Assembly (NCBI GenBank): GCA_013396655.1
Contig: WBMV01000852.1
Location: 1,240,001 to 1,304,000, forward strand
DNA length: 64,000 bases
Reading direction: 5' to 3'
Origin: Campylorhamphus procurvoides
Taxonomy: Eukaryota; Chordata; Aves; Passeriformes; Dendrocolaptidae
Below, piece by piece: positions 12,671-25,600 of this stretch. The translations under genes were made by a program, and so were the position numbers. Within the stretch, counting starts at the first letter, position 1. Each line of letters begins with the position of its first letter. The notes under the pieces were generated by a model that did not search any database, was not told the origin of the DNA, and was given only the letters and a program-made list of their open reading frames with translations.

Positions 12671-15600
12671 GTTTGTTTCCATATGCAAACATAAACAATT
12701 TCTTTATTCTTTGTAATCCTGGGAGAACTAAACATAGGCAATAAACAGCCAAAACTGGGTGCTCAGTATTTCACTCTCCTCATTTCCATGGACCTTCTTT
12801 TGTAGGACCAGCAGTCCCAGGAACGCCATCAGAGGGAAAGAAGATATTTAAGGGAATATATTATAAGAATATGAATAAAGGGAAATTACAAGTGCCAATG
12901 GCAAAGCACAGAAGTTATCCAATTATTTTGTCAGTCCTCAAGATAATATTACAAAATTGAGTGAAGGCACAGAGTTTCAAAAACAATTATCTGTTACCTG
13001 AAAGTAATTTTCAAGCTTAACAACTGTGTGTATCAATTTCATTTCACACACCATACAAAATAATGCTGATAAAATAAAGTTGAAAAACTAGAAATAATAT
13101 AAAATGCCTGATGTGATTCTAAACACAGGGAAATAATAAGTTAAAAAATAAATTTCAGGGTGACACTGTACTTACACATCAATAAAAGGCTTCCATTTAG
13201 ATGGAGCATTCTATTATTTATAGGTATTTTAAATGCATAGTTCCTGAATGACTGATGAATTTACTTAGAAATTGTCCCAGCTGTTTTGCTCCACTTATTT
13301 TTCCCACTTTAATGAACCAAAAGCACTGCCAGGTAAGTATTTGCAACAAAATTATTCCTTTAATAGCAAGGCATAACTGTGGCACTTCTAGGTATTTCTA
13401 TGGAAGTAGAAGCCCTCTAAAGAAAACTCTGACCTCCAGTACAAACACTCAAAAGTCAATTTTCAACAAATCATTTTTAACAGACTGCAACACCAGGGTG
13501 CCTTTCCCTCCATGCTTTGACAATAGCCATTCCAACACATAAGCATCTGTAATTTAGGGCTTTTCAAACATCAGACTCACTTCTCAATTAGAATAAAATG
13601 AAAGTAAAGATATTAAACCTCTCACAGTGACAAACACTAGACTGACACCTACAACATGCCATTATCCCTCCATTTTTATGCTTTAAGGCATTTTCACTCT
13701 CCAAGACTTACCTCCAATAACATTACTGAGGCCACATAATAGATGAACCCACTCTAATGGCAAAGTAGGATTTAGATTTTTGAAGCTCTCTGAAGAGAGC
13801 AAACTGTTAGCAAGCTCTGATATAATGAAACTGCCTATTGTCCACTGAAAGACTATCTGGCTCTATACAATACCAATTTACAGATGCTACTTTTCCCTGT
13901 ACAGCCATATAAATATCCCTTGCCTATAACTGTCGGGCAGCTGAGGAACAGGCAGGAGAGCCCACACATTCCAAGTGAAGCTATTGCAGTCACTTTCCAA
14001 ATCAATCCTCCGCCTGCAGTGCAAACTCCTCTACATGCAGTGGAAGCAACACAGTGTAGAGTGAGCTGAACTAAAGCCTGTTACATTAGCATGAACGTCT
14101 GCATTACTTATTTAAATAATGATAACAAATTTGGGTTTTAAATTCCAGCTAAGTCAACAAACGGCTTACACCTGCAAAGCCTTTGTGGCTGACCTTTGCA
14201 GCCTTTGTTAGCCCAGCCCTCAGGCTGGTGAAGGATGCTCTGAACTACAGCTTTACAATCCCCACTGTTGTGCATCACCTCAACATTTCTCCAGGGAGCA
14301 CTTGGTCTCCTCATCCAGGTTGTAAAGGAGGTTATTTATAATGCCAGCCCCAGAACTGATCCTTGATGCACTAAGCTTCTTGCCAAACACCAACTGGACA
14401 CTAGCTGATGGATTAATGTTCCTTGGGAAACTGAGCTGATTTTCAAGATTTTTATCTGCCTTTTCACTCTCTCCTCTTTTGCTAGCAGAGGGATTAAATT
14501 GCAAACCAATGAGAGATCACTACTGCCCAACAACCTCATCTTTTCAACACCATTTCATACTGGTTTTTATTAGAAATTAAAGACCAGTGTTTTGTCCTTT
14601 AACGCAGAACACATTATTACCGCATTCCATAAGTAAGTATTTTTGACTCTAGAATTCCTAAAGTCATGTAACAAACTGTTTTAGCCAAATAAGTAAATCC
14701 ATAGCACATTACTACAGTAATAGCCATAAAGCAAGAATTAAGGCAGTTTTTCAGATGTAGTTTCATGGCACATATTAATCTTGCTGAGTTTATAAATGTT
14801 GACCACTGCCTAACTGTAGTAGTTAAGTTTTCCCTGTATTTATGACATTTTAAAAATGTATGTTATTGTTCAATGGAGTGTATTAATAAAGGTTATTTAA
14901 ATCTACATATAAGTGCATAATAAAAATCCATATTAAATTTCTTCAAATGGTTATTAATGCAGATGAGCAGTAACCACATTCCACAGCTTAGTATCTCAGC
15001 AATTCCATTTTCATTCAAGCACCAAAACCAGTTAGTCCCTTCAGAAAAAACCCACAAGCAATAAATGAACTAAAATAAAAAGATCAATATTCAATTCACT
15101 TATATATTTGAAACCAGTCCTTGGAGTATGGGATCTTATTAGCAACGCATGTCCTTTAGTTAAAGAATGCAAAGAATGCAAGAGCAGCTGCAGTTGTTAA
15201 CTTCACTTTTTCTACCAGCATTTCTAAGTTCATTATTTGAGTGTAAGGACACAGCACAACTCACCTCAAAGTATCTGAGATGAGGGCCACAAACCCCCCC
15301 CCCCAACATTTTAACACAAAAAGGGTCTCCAGGTTCTCATACAAACTACATTACTGCTTCTATTTAGTATTGGGTATTTAGCTGTTTAAGGCAGCAAGTA
15401 TGACTCAAAGCCTAGGTATTAAATGCAGTTTTGGGTGAAAATTAGAAGAATAAAGAAAACACTACAAAGTCATTTGAAAAAAAAAAAAAGACACTAGAAC
15501 TTTGAAGTCAAGAAAAATCACCACAATACTCTAGTTCATTCTTCTCTATAGTACAGACCATAAAATGAACATATTTCTGAAAGACATTTTTGAAAACTTC

Positions 15601-18600
15601 AGGATATAGAAAATTCATCCCATCTGCCAGCAAGCTGTTTCAACATTTAATTGTTGTTAAATACATGCTTTATTATAAAGATAAAAGAGCAACTGCAAAA
15701 TTCCAGAACTCTGAATATGCACCGAGTGAGCTTTAAAGCCATTCTATAGGGACAGCAAAGGGGATCATAAACTCTGGAATACTGGACAGAGCCAAGCTGA
15801 TTACCAATAAAGCTGATGTGCATTTCTATGCTTCCACTGATTTGTGGGGAGAATGTTTATTGAGAGGTATCAAACTAAACCTAAATATCCTTTCAATTAA
15901 CTGTTCCCAAGAAATCAGGAGAATCAGCTTTATTAGATCGTTAGTGCCTTAGCGACCTCCTTTCAAAACTATCTACCTGTTCTTTAACCTTAAAAATAAT
16001 GCATTTACATCCTGATAGGTGCAACTTGTTATGAAATCACCAGAAACTTCTTTTTTTGACCGTTTCCTGCTTCAAACCCTTACCAATGAAGCCTTTGAAA
16101 ACTATACAATGAGGTCAACATGAGAGGTCCTCTATCTGTACTACTGCCACTCTTCAATGCCTCCACAAGGGAAAAGGTCTTAGACAAACATTTTATGAAA
16201 CCAACAAGGAAAGAGCAATATGACTATATCCACAGTAAATTCTTAGTGACTGGTGCTGCAGTTGTTAAATCCAGTTCACAAATTGCTGAGACAATGAGCA
16301 AGCTCATGCACAGCAGGAAGCGTGGCAAGTGTCAACCTGTGGCCCATGGCAAATCCTTCTCAAGCCATTTAGTGTTCATGACTGAAAAGGCAAACTTCAC
16401 CCTGAAACTGTTCTTAAGGCATTGTGGCCTCTTTGTATAGTCAAAAAACTAGAAACCCAGCATTGTTGGCTCTTCTCATATCTTCTATACAGAATGCCCT
16501 TGCTATAAGTCCTTGCAATCTTTTTCTGTCTAGGCAAACCCCCAAATCAGACATAACATCACCTGTTTGAAGGGCCAATAGCTGTAACTATCATGGAACT
16601 CAACACCCACTGTCCTTGCAAGTGTTTAAAGTATATATGACAACTATTTATTACTTTGTTAAACAAGATGATGCCAAGTTTCAGGCCTAGACAAATTTCT
16701 TCAGAGTTGTAAATCCCTGACAAAAGTTGTTTGCAGAGAAGATTATGATGCTCTTGTCAGCAGCAAGGTTACACTACCCTGTAATTCAAACAATAATGTC
16801 GTATTTCCATCACCACTGCCCTAATTTCCTGCAGCAGTGATTTCTCCCTTCTCTCAAATTTGGGATATGGGCTTGGCAGCCAGTTCAGTTACAGCAGGAC
16901 AATTAAGTAACTTGTCACTCTGCACAGCCATCGTATAAAAAGCAATGACAAAATCTCACCAGTTATTCACATTTCACTGAAGATGAGCCCAACCTGAAAG
17001 ATCAAGCAGTGTGGTAGCAGGAGACAGAATAGAGAGATCAGGCTAGAGAAGGAAGGTCTGTAGAACTCAGCTAAGCAGAGCCCAAGGTATCTGTTCATTA
17101 ATAAGTACTTTTTGGCACACATGACTGTTGTAGAATATTTAACTTTTTCAAAATTTCTCACTGACTTTATTATATCATGAACAGCCATGTGGACCAGGAT
17201 ACAAGTAATATTAACACAAAGGGTGACCACACAACAGAACAGGGTCTATAGTGCACCCTGATTGATAAGACCTGTGCACAGTGATGTCCAGCTGGAACAA
17301 GAGTTAATATTCCTGTTATCAAACACCCCAGCTGCTTGAGCTATAATACCCTGGACCATCCAGATGTGCATAGGTACATGGATGCATTTGTGTGCTATCC
17401 CTTCAAAACCTCTGAATTTCCAGGGCTTGGAGAAAAAAGAATTGCAGGGAAGCTCCTTCTTCCCCAGCAGACAACTATCATGTAAAGATGAGGCAGCCTT
17501 GGCTGGTCTCTAATATTCTGAGCATGTATTACTAACATAGATCTTTTCCATTCTTGGGCACATTTAGTTTGTGAATACTTATCTGCCTGAAACAAAAGTC
17601 AGAAATATTTACTGAACTTATAGGAGCTAACAGCATCTGTGATACATGCAGAGGCTACCTAGGAGGTTTATTAAAACTGCAGTGTAATGGGATCAGTATA
17701 AATGGCTCTGTTGCAGACCCTGTGCATTTCTTGTGGTGTGTGCTGTGCTGCTGCCTTTGCTTTGCTTCCAGAACAGCTTTTCTCTCCCATCCAGGTGAGT
17801 ATCAGCTCAGTTTTCTCACTGTTCACTCTTTACCACACTCATTTGCAAACATCAGAACAACGATCCCAAAGAGGGCAAGACAAGCCCCAACCACATACAC
17901 TCCATTTCCCTGGTCCATGAATTAATCACTCATCTTTCCCTTGGACTCAACACTCAGATCCCACTCTCCTCCTTGGGAGGGGCACTGGGTAGGCCTGCAA
18001 TATTCCTAAAAGCAAAGAAGCAGATGGAGAAACAGAACTTCCAGCGTTAGGAGGGAATTGTGTACACACTGTTCTTAAACTAGGTCTAAGGGGAAGAAGT
18101 TACACACATCATTTGCACGAGACCCCAGCCCCACCACCCAGCTCCTCTTCCCTGCAATTTATATGCCCACACCTCTGCCTGAACCTGTCCATCCCCATCC
18201 CAAACACACTGGGCCCTGCTCCTCCAGCATGACCTTATCCTGCTCTTCCCATCCCAAAGCCCCTCACTCCTCCTTCCCTGCTGCTTCAGCTGCAATCCAG
18301 CTCCAGTAACTCTTCTTTGGTGTCCCCAGAGAATCACAAGACCTGACGGAGTGGGGAAAGCCCACCCGACACCAAGGATCCCTCAGCAGAAAAATGCCCT
18401 GGAGTTCTTAACCCTGCCTCACATTTCAGGGACTTGCAGGCATTACACAGTTACAACAAACAAAACATACTCTGAAAGAAATACAGAAGAAGAATGTTTC
18501 CTACAAAGGAAGCCACTTCAGCCATGTGTTTCACCCAGTCTTTCATGCAGTTTGCTTGACGCTGCAGCCACCACCAGATCATGGGTGAAACAACCTGCTG

Positions 18601-19708
18601 GAACCTTTTGCCCCTTCCAACTCAATGTGGGATGGTCAGCAGCAGCCACCTCTTCATGGAGACCAAACGACCACCCAACGATGCTCTTCCAACACCTTGG
18701 TCTTTCCCTTTTCTCCTCACATTGACTGCCTGTACGCTAACCTAATATTCAGCTTTTTTCCAAATTCAAAGTTTCATCAATAATATATTTTCCATTATAT
18801 TTTTGTGGACATTATAATTGCTTCTGAAAGCAATAAAACGCAGGGCTTTACCAGGACAAAAACTATTATTGGGGCATTTGGATTTAAGCTTATAGTTGAA
18901 TTTGATGTGAAATAAAATTACTGTAAATGGTGTTTAACTGGAAAATGCTGACAGCAATAGCTGCAGTAACAGGCCATAACAGTTCTTAAGAAAGTTAATT
19001 TTATATGACTCATTTCTGCTTCGGAAATTTTTACATTACCAGTCTTTGGCTTGGGCACATTTCGCTTTGATTTTTTTTAATATCTTTTTTTCTCTTTAAT
19101 TACAGTCAATGATATTTAAATTATTATTAAAAAATTAAGTCATTTTCACTTTGAAAATTCAGAAGTTGTACAGTTGCAAGCTACTACACGGCAAGAAAGT
19201 GTGCTAATGGGAGTCCGCTATACTTCAAAAGGTGCAAACCAACACTGCAAAATGCTGTGTGATTTCAACCCATGTCTTAAAAAATCACAACCTACTAACA
19301 AACTGATGACTCTGGAGCACTTGGGATACAACATTATCTAAAACTTAGTCTAGTGCAAAGATGGATGGGCAGGAGTCAGCCTGGCAACATGAGCCATCTG
19401 CCCCTGATAAAAGGACACAGCCTCCAGCAGACCTGCATGCAGGAAACACGCTCAGGACCTCAGACCCAGCAAAAATGTAGACTGCTGGCAATAGGTTGCA
19501 CTCATGTCTCTTCTCAAAGCAGAGCAGCTCTTAAGTGACTCAGACATCTCCAAACAGAATAATCTCAGAGCCCTGTCTCCATGGCTTCTGTAGAGGAGGC
19601 CAGGTCTGGCAGTGGCCTGTGGGAGAGCAGAATGCCCATCATCTGCAAACTCCATGCTGCCATCACGGATCTGCAAGATCAGATGATCTAACCTGGTTTT
19701 TCAAGGAG
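12671..19708. other. Non-coding intronic/5' DNA without recognised genes
   Basis: This lies upstream of the NAALADL2 exon on the gene's strand. It is AT-rich, with a run of 11 C at 15294-15304 and a pyrimidine-rich, GC-richer stretch at about 18110-18700 that I cannot assign to a family. A plus-strand open frame beginning at 17702 looks like a signal peptide and runs into a consensus splice donor at 17795; it is listed as a finding and not as a gene. Confidence 0.6.
15294..15304. repeat. Homopolymer of 11 C
   Basis: Eleven consecutive C between CACAAA and AACATT; a likely site of sequencing-length uncertainty. Confidence 0.95.
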
Positions 19709-19880
19709 TCACAGAACGTGTGAGGTTGGAAGGGACCACAGTGGATCACCTAATCCAAGATACATTCTCCAGTAGGGCCATTCCAGAGCACACTGCACAG
19801 GATTGCTTCATGATGGTTCTTGAGTATCTCCAGTGAGGAGAGTCCACAACCTCTCTGGGCAATCTGTTCCAGTGCTCCAA
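19709..19880 (-). mobile_element. CR1 LINE 3' fragment
   Basis: The plus strand reads TCACAGAACGTGTGAGGTTG, then GAAGGGACCACAGTGGATCA. This is the reverse complement of the CR1 3' region (ATTCTATG end and 'aggtcccttccaacct' motif), followed by the typical 'GGGCAATCTGTTCCAGTGCTC' segment at about 19856. The element lies in the same orientation as NAALADL2. It is diverged and truncated, with no reverse transcriptase left. The outer boundary is approximate. Confidence 0.82.
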
Positions 19881-20720
19881 TCTTCAGAGCTTAGGATCAA
19901 TTGCACAAACATAACTGGTTACAGAAGACAAATCTTCCTATTGGTAATATCGCACATGGAAATCAGAGATATCCCCAGGACATATGAAGCCCTAATGTCT
20001 CATGTCAAGAGTAATTTCTTTGGATAAAATCAGATTTTAAATTATATATTTAAAAAACTGATACACACACCCTGTTGTCACGATCCAGAGGTATCCTAAT
20101 TTGCTGTAGAAAAATAGGTCAGTATTTACAAAAAAAAAAAAAATTAAATCCTTACTTTAAAGTACATTTTCTAGATTTTTTTTTCTCATTTGTCATTCTG
20201 TGGGGTTTTACTGAGTTTTTGTGTTTTATCAAGTTCAACACTGACAGAGCCCTTAAAAATAATATATTATGGAGCTGAAGACAGCAACATTTACAATTTA
20301 GCTTTATTGGAATTTTATTATATTTTGATAGATGACAGCTTTAATGACTCTATGCATGGTTTATGGCAGAAAACAGAGTAAGGCAGTAACATAATTTTCT
20401 GCTTTTTTCAACGATCTCTATCCAAAGAATTTAGAAAACAAGCCAGTGTACTTCATAAGCACGCCAAATTTATTTTCTGGGTGAACTCTCAAATGTTAAA
20501 GCTCAAGTACACAGAGTGATGTTGCCACGGCAACTGTTGCTGCAGCCCAAGATGGGCCCGTGGTTATGAAGAGACATTTCTGTGCCCACATGCACACACC
20601 GGGACACACCGACACTGCGACCCAGCCTTGTGCATAATTATTGGCCTGATACTGTGCCTGGCAAGCCAAGGGGACGTTCATTGAAGCCACCAAGCTGCAA
20701 CAACCCTGCATATGATATAA

Positions 20721-21142
20721 AGAATCGCAGAATCATAGAATTTCTTAGGCTGCAAAAGATCTTTTAGATCAGTGAGTCCCCAACACTGCCAAGGCCACCG
20801 CTAAACCGTGTCCCCAAGCACTACATCTACACATCTTTTAAAAACCTCCAGGGGTGGTAACTCCACCACTTTTCTGGGCAGTCTCTGCCAGGGCTTGACA
20901 GCACTTTCAGTGAAGACATTTTATTTCATAGCTAATCTAAACCTCCCCTGGTGCAGCTTGAGGCCATTTCCTCGTCTTACCTCTAGTTACCTGAGAGAAG
21001 AGACCAACGCCACCCAGCTACAACCTCCTTTCAACTAACTGTAGACAGTAACAAGGTCTCCCCCGAGCCTCCTTTTCTCCAGGCTAAACAACCCCAGGTC
21101 CCTGAGCCACTCCTCATAAGACTTGTTTACTCCTTTTTCTAG
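20721..21142 (-). mobile_element. CR1 LINE 3' fragment, about 420 bp
   Basis: It begins on the plus strand with AGAATCGCAGAATCATAGAA, the reverse complement of the CR1 terminal octamer repeat. It then runs through CR1 3' landmarks in order: a lesion-free 'AACCTCCCCTGGTGCAGCTT', 'GAGGCCATTTCCTCGTCTTA', the 'CTACAACCTCCTTTCA' block, and 'CTCCTCATAAGACTTG' at the far end. This is the longest minus-oriented CR1 in the window. Open frames at 20808-21038 are reverse-strand readings of the element and not genes. Confidence 0.93.
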
Positions 21143-22574
21143 GACCTAAATGAGAAAACCTTCATTTGCCCCAAGATGTAATATTAGATTTAGTGTTGCT
21201 ATAGCTATAGGCGGAGTGGAGCGGTAATACATTTGGTGTCCTTTGACCTTTCTTTCCCAAATCTCCACTGAAATAAGCTGTCAAGTTTGAGAAATGTCAG
21301 AGTTTGGTCATTTGAGTCTGCCTGGAGGTCTAATTTTGCATGGTGTACAATTCCTGTGAATTTATCAGAACATGTTTTTTCACACATAGTCAACATGGTG
21401 TGACATTCAGCATCCTGAATCCGCCAATGTCTACACGCTGAAATGAGTTTATGGTTTCTCTTAAAAAGAAAATCCAGAGTGTGTTAGCTCAGGTCAACAA
21501 AGGAATCCTCAGTGGATTTCTGAGGAGAAAAATAAAAGGAAGCGTCCCTTTTTTCTGCTGCTTGCTCTGCATACCTATCTGCTAGCACTTCTGCCACTCT
21601 TGAAACAGCCTTTCCACATCAGCCAGCGCCGAGTTCAGCGTGGAAGTATCTTAAATTCAAAGTCTCATTTGTTCCTTTAGCAACACTGCAAACAGGTTTA
21701 AGATCTGCAGTGAAATACATCTATATGTAGAGCTCCACATATCAGCAATATATATGCTTTCAGTAGTTTTCCAGGAGAATTTTACACTTTGATGTATGTC
21801 TGGAAGTCACAAAAAGCAGCCAGATCTGATGCTGGTTTCAACCAAGTCCTACCCAACTGTGATCATTTCCCTGGGAGAAGAGGCACAGCCGCTTAGCCTA
21901 TGGTTTCACCTTCAGCCTCTCTTTGATGGTCTCCCAATTACCATTTAGGGAAATCTCTCAGTCTTGCTCAGGTGCATGAGAATGAAGGTACTACAAGAGA
22001 CAAACTGGAGAAGTCCACTATCCTAAAGACTACCTCAATTCTCAACCGTCTATCTCAGCCTGCTTTAGTCACTTTTGACACCTACAGGTTGACAGTCAAA
22101 TTCTCATATATGCAGAATTTATTACAGACTGCCAGTAGACTGAACTTATTACTACTGTTAGTCTGTACACATTTCTTAAGGAATGATTTCTTACAGTAAC
22201 CATAATAACAGCCTTAGAGAGGAGTGTGATACACACCTCAGAATCTAAAATAAACACATCAGCTTCTTTAGAGGAAAAACTTCTCACGAAACTTCTTTTA
22301 GACTTGGCCAGGGTTGTGCATAGCTATTAGAGCTTAAATGGATTATGCTGTAGAACTTTTGATTTAGAGACATTAGCAGTTGGAGATAAGCAAAGTGTGC
22401 ATTACAACAAGAACAAAGAGGACATATTCAAGAAACATATAGCTTAGTACACTGAGATAAAGTAGGCTATAAACTATATAACTGATGCTTAGAGGTATTT
22501 CAGCAATTGCCATCAAAAGCAGGAATTCTGGAAAGTTACACTGAAAAGTTGACAATTCACAGAAGCACCGAAAT
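21143..22574. other. Spacer between CR1 fragments
   Basis: This is unique-looking AT-rich sequence with no recognised exon, RNA gene or repeat. Short open frames on both strands lack any family resemblance. Confidence 0.5.
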
Positions 22575-22660
22575 GTTGGCCGGCAGGGACCTCACAGGGT
22601 CACCTACTCCAACCTCCCACACAAGGCAGGACTGCTGCCAAGAACACATTGAGTCACTTT
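22575..22660 (-). mobile_element. Short, diverged CR1 LINE fragment
   Basis: The segment with GGCAGGGACCTCACAGGGTC and CACCTACTCCAACCTCCCAC matches the reverse complement of the CR1 3' motif 'ggttggaccaga...gaggtccctt'. The terminal octamer repeat is missing and the 5' side fades into unique DNA, so only a short core is claimed. Confidence 0.65.
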
Positions 22661-25600
22661 GTCCTCAAACTGAACTCATCAAGCATTCAATCAAAACTAA
22701 AGGGTTCAATATGAACACAAATGTGTGCCATTTCACTCCAATTTTTTTTCTCTGCTGCTGTTACATCTGTTTCTTAGTAAAAATAACATCAATATTCAAA
22801 AATAAAATCCCTCGGACCTGTAATATAACCAGTCGTTAAAACTCATACAGCCATTTCTGCTAACAAAAAAAAATACAGAAAAGAGAAAGAATTGGAAAAA
22901 GAAATGGAAGTCTTAACACACAGACATAGCAGCCATGGCATGAAAAATTCATTTCCATTAATGAGACGAGGTAGTCCCCAGGCCAGCGCCCTTTGTATGT
23001 GAACCATGTTAATCAGATTGTATGAGCATTTGCTGGAAACTCCTGGGATAGCAAGCAACTATAACTATAGAGCAAGCACAGCAGATTAGCAGCTTGCTAA
23101 AAACTGCTTGACTTGTAACCCTTGATGCACAGGAATGATGCAGGTTTCCTGAATCACTGAGAAATGAAGCATTTCATTTACAAGTCTCGTATTTGTCACA
23201 GCCTTTGACACGATTTCCACATCACCAAAACGTGGATAAAACATCCTCCTCAGTGGCACCTTTGTGTAAGAGAGGACAGAATAAACACACGAGTAAGGCC
23301 TGTGTCAGTTCGGACTTGGTCACACGTACTTAATTGCAAAATGCCTTGCTATTGCTATCCTACAACTCCACAAACCCTCTCAGGAACTGCAGCTGGGTTG
23401 GAGTGGGATGAAAACACGTCTTTTCTCACAAGGACTCACTGCACACACTCTGCAGGTTTGGATGTAGAGAACATGTGGATTTATGGCAAGACCTAACAAG
23501 AGACAGCAGGACCTAGTTTTGACCAAGCAGACTTATCCTTTTTAAGAGGTCCTATTATATGAACCCTTCCAGGCTTGCTTTCCTTCCTTCATCTGGCAGT
23601 TAATACATTTATTTAATTGCTTCCTAGCTTGGGTTTATCTGCAGCATTTTCCCAGAGACAGAAACATATGGAAAGTCGCTTCTTCAGGCAACTTCATTTT
23701 AAAAACCTTTGAGAGTTTCATGTAAATTTTGGAGTTACTGGATCTGTAAAGCTTTTTATTGATTTTATTCCCAGCCTAATTTTAATCTTGGTCACCAGCT
23801 CTCACTATTTGTGCAGAGTTAGGAGCCACTAAGAAACCAGTGTTCTCAAAAAGTCACCCACCAAAGGAAGGGAATCAATAACCTAATTTCCAAAGAACGC
23901 AATTTGACAATATTAATGAAAATATTATCCATAACTGACTCTGAAAAGGACTCCAAGAAGCATGCTATTAGTGACTCTGAATAATACAATCAAACCATTA
24001 AATTATGCATACTACTATATGAGTATTTTCTACATTGTATGGATATTTTTGATCAAAACATGAATTATAGTCCCATTGCCTGCCTTTTTTTTTTTCCCTG
24101 CAACATTTAGATGTCTCCTTGAAGGAAGAAGAAAAGACTTCATAAAATAAACAAATGGATAATCGACCATCATTCATGTGATGCTTTTGTCTCTCTGCAG
24201 GCCTCTGGGAAATTGTGTAGATCACTATGGTGACTATCAGGATGGCCCTGGTCTCTCCTGCCTCTCTCACCTTTTGAAATATCAATAAAGTACAGAAAGA
24301 GGGATACAGATCCTAAATTCCATGAGGATCTGCATTTTCTTCAACTTCAAAAAAAGGAAAATTAATTCTTTAGTTTCCCCAGAAATGTCATTCAAAGCTG
24401 AACATCCTCTGCTTTATTTTACATGTTAATTATTCCTCTTAGAAATAAACATTTCCTCACTAAAAATTTGCATTTTGATAAAATTTAGGGGTTTAGTGGG
24501 AATATTTCCCCTCACAAAACAACTTAATCAGCTTTATTTATACATGACCTAATTTCAAGCTCAGAAAAGAAAAAAAAAAGAAGTCAGATGCCCATGAGGA
24601 AGAGGATCAGGCCATGCAAATTAAAAAAAGAAGCAGCACTTTCTTCATCTCTGCTGCTTTTTTATGGGGAAATGTCTTCTACTGAGCTTTATAGCACAAA
24701 GTTTTTCTTGAGTTACAGCAAGGCAAGGGGCAAAGCAGTCTCTAGTGAAAAGTCACCCAAGCTCATGAAAAATTTAGAGTGACTAAATTTATAACCACGA
24801 TGAATCGAGAAACGACATTAGAAAACAGTTTGCACATTAAGAAAAATTCAGACTGAAAATCTGAATGGTTTTCTTTCCCAATAACAAACACACAGAATTC
24901 CCTATATTTTAGATAGAATGCATACTTTTAATTTCTTTATGTATTCAGGTTATTTAGAAACACACTGAACTATATTAGGCATGTCTCATAGCTTGTATAA
25001 TTTATTTATGAACAGAGGCATTATTAAAAATAAATGATCTTCAATAGCACTTAAAAGTAATGCTGTTTTGAGACCAAATGTCAGGCAAATGGCATGAAAA
25101 TGTAAAGCTCAGAAAGTCACAAACTGCTCTCACACAAAATATTTATACTACCAAAACACAGCCTGAAACATGTAGGTTTATTATAATAACACAAACACAA
25201 TCATTACAATTGCAATACATTTCATGGGCTATCATTACCTTAGTTAAATACTCCATTTTTCAATCTCTTCTAAAATATCAAACTATGACTCTGCTTCACC
25301 CAGATACGTCTGCCCTGCTAGAGTAAGGTCTGAATATGCGCAAAAGTAATGAGTTCCATTACCCATTTTCATAAATTATTTTAAAAATTCCCAAATATAA
25401 CCATTACGAGGTCATGCCCAAGGCCTAAAACACTGACTGTAAAGACAATAACCCCAAAGTGACCATTATGCCACATGTGTATGTAAGTAAAGGCCCCATA
25501 AATCTGTTTGGACTTGTAATCCATTGCCATTTTTCTTTTCCTTTTAGATCCTGGAAATAATTAAGCCTACAGTTAAACCAATTAAATATTGTGCACTGCT

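Noticed and set aside
12281..12694. Two further open frames over the NAALADL2 exon (minus 12281-12610 in another frame; plus 12410-12694)
   Set aside because: Both are shadows of the real coding frame, which has the splice sites and the protein match.
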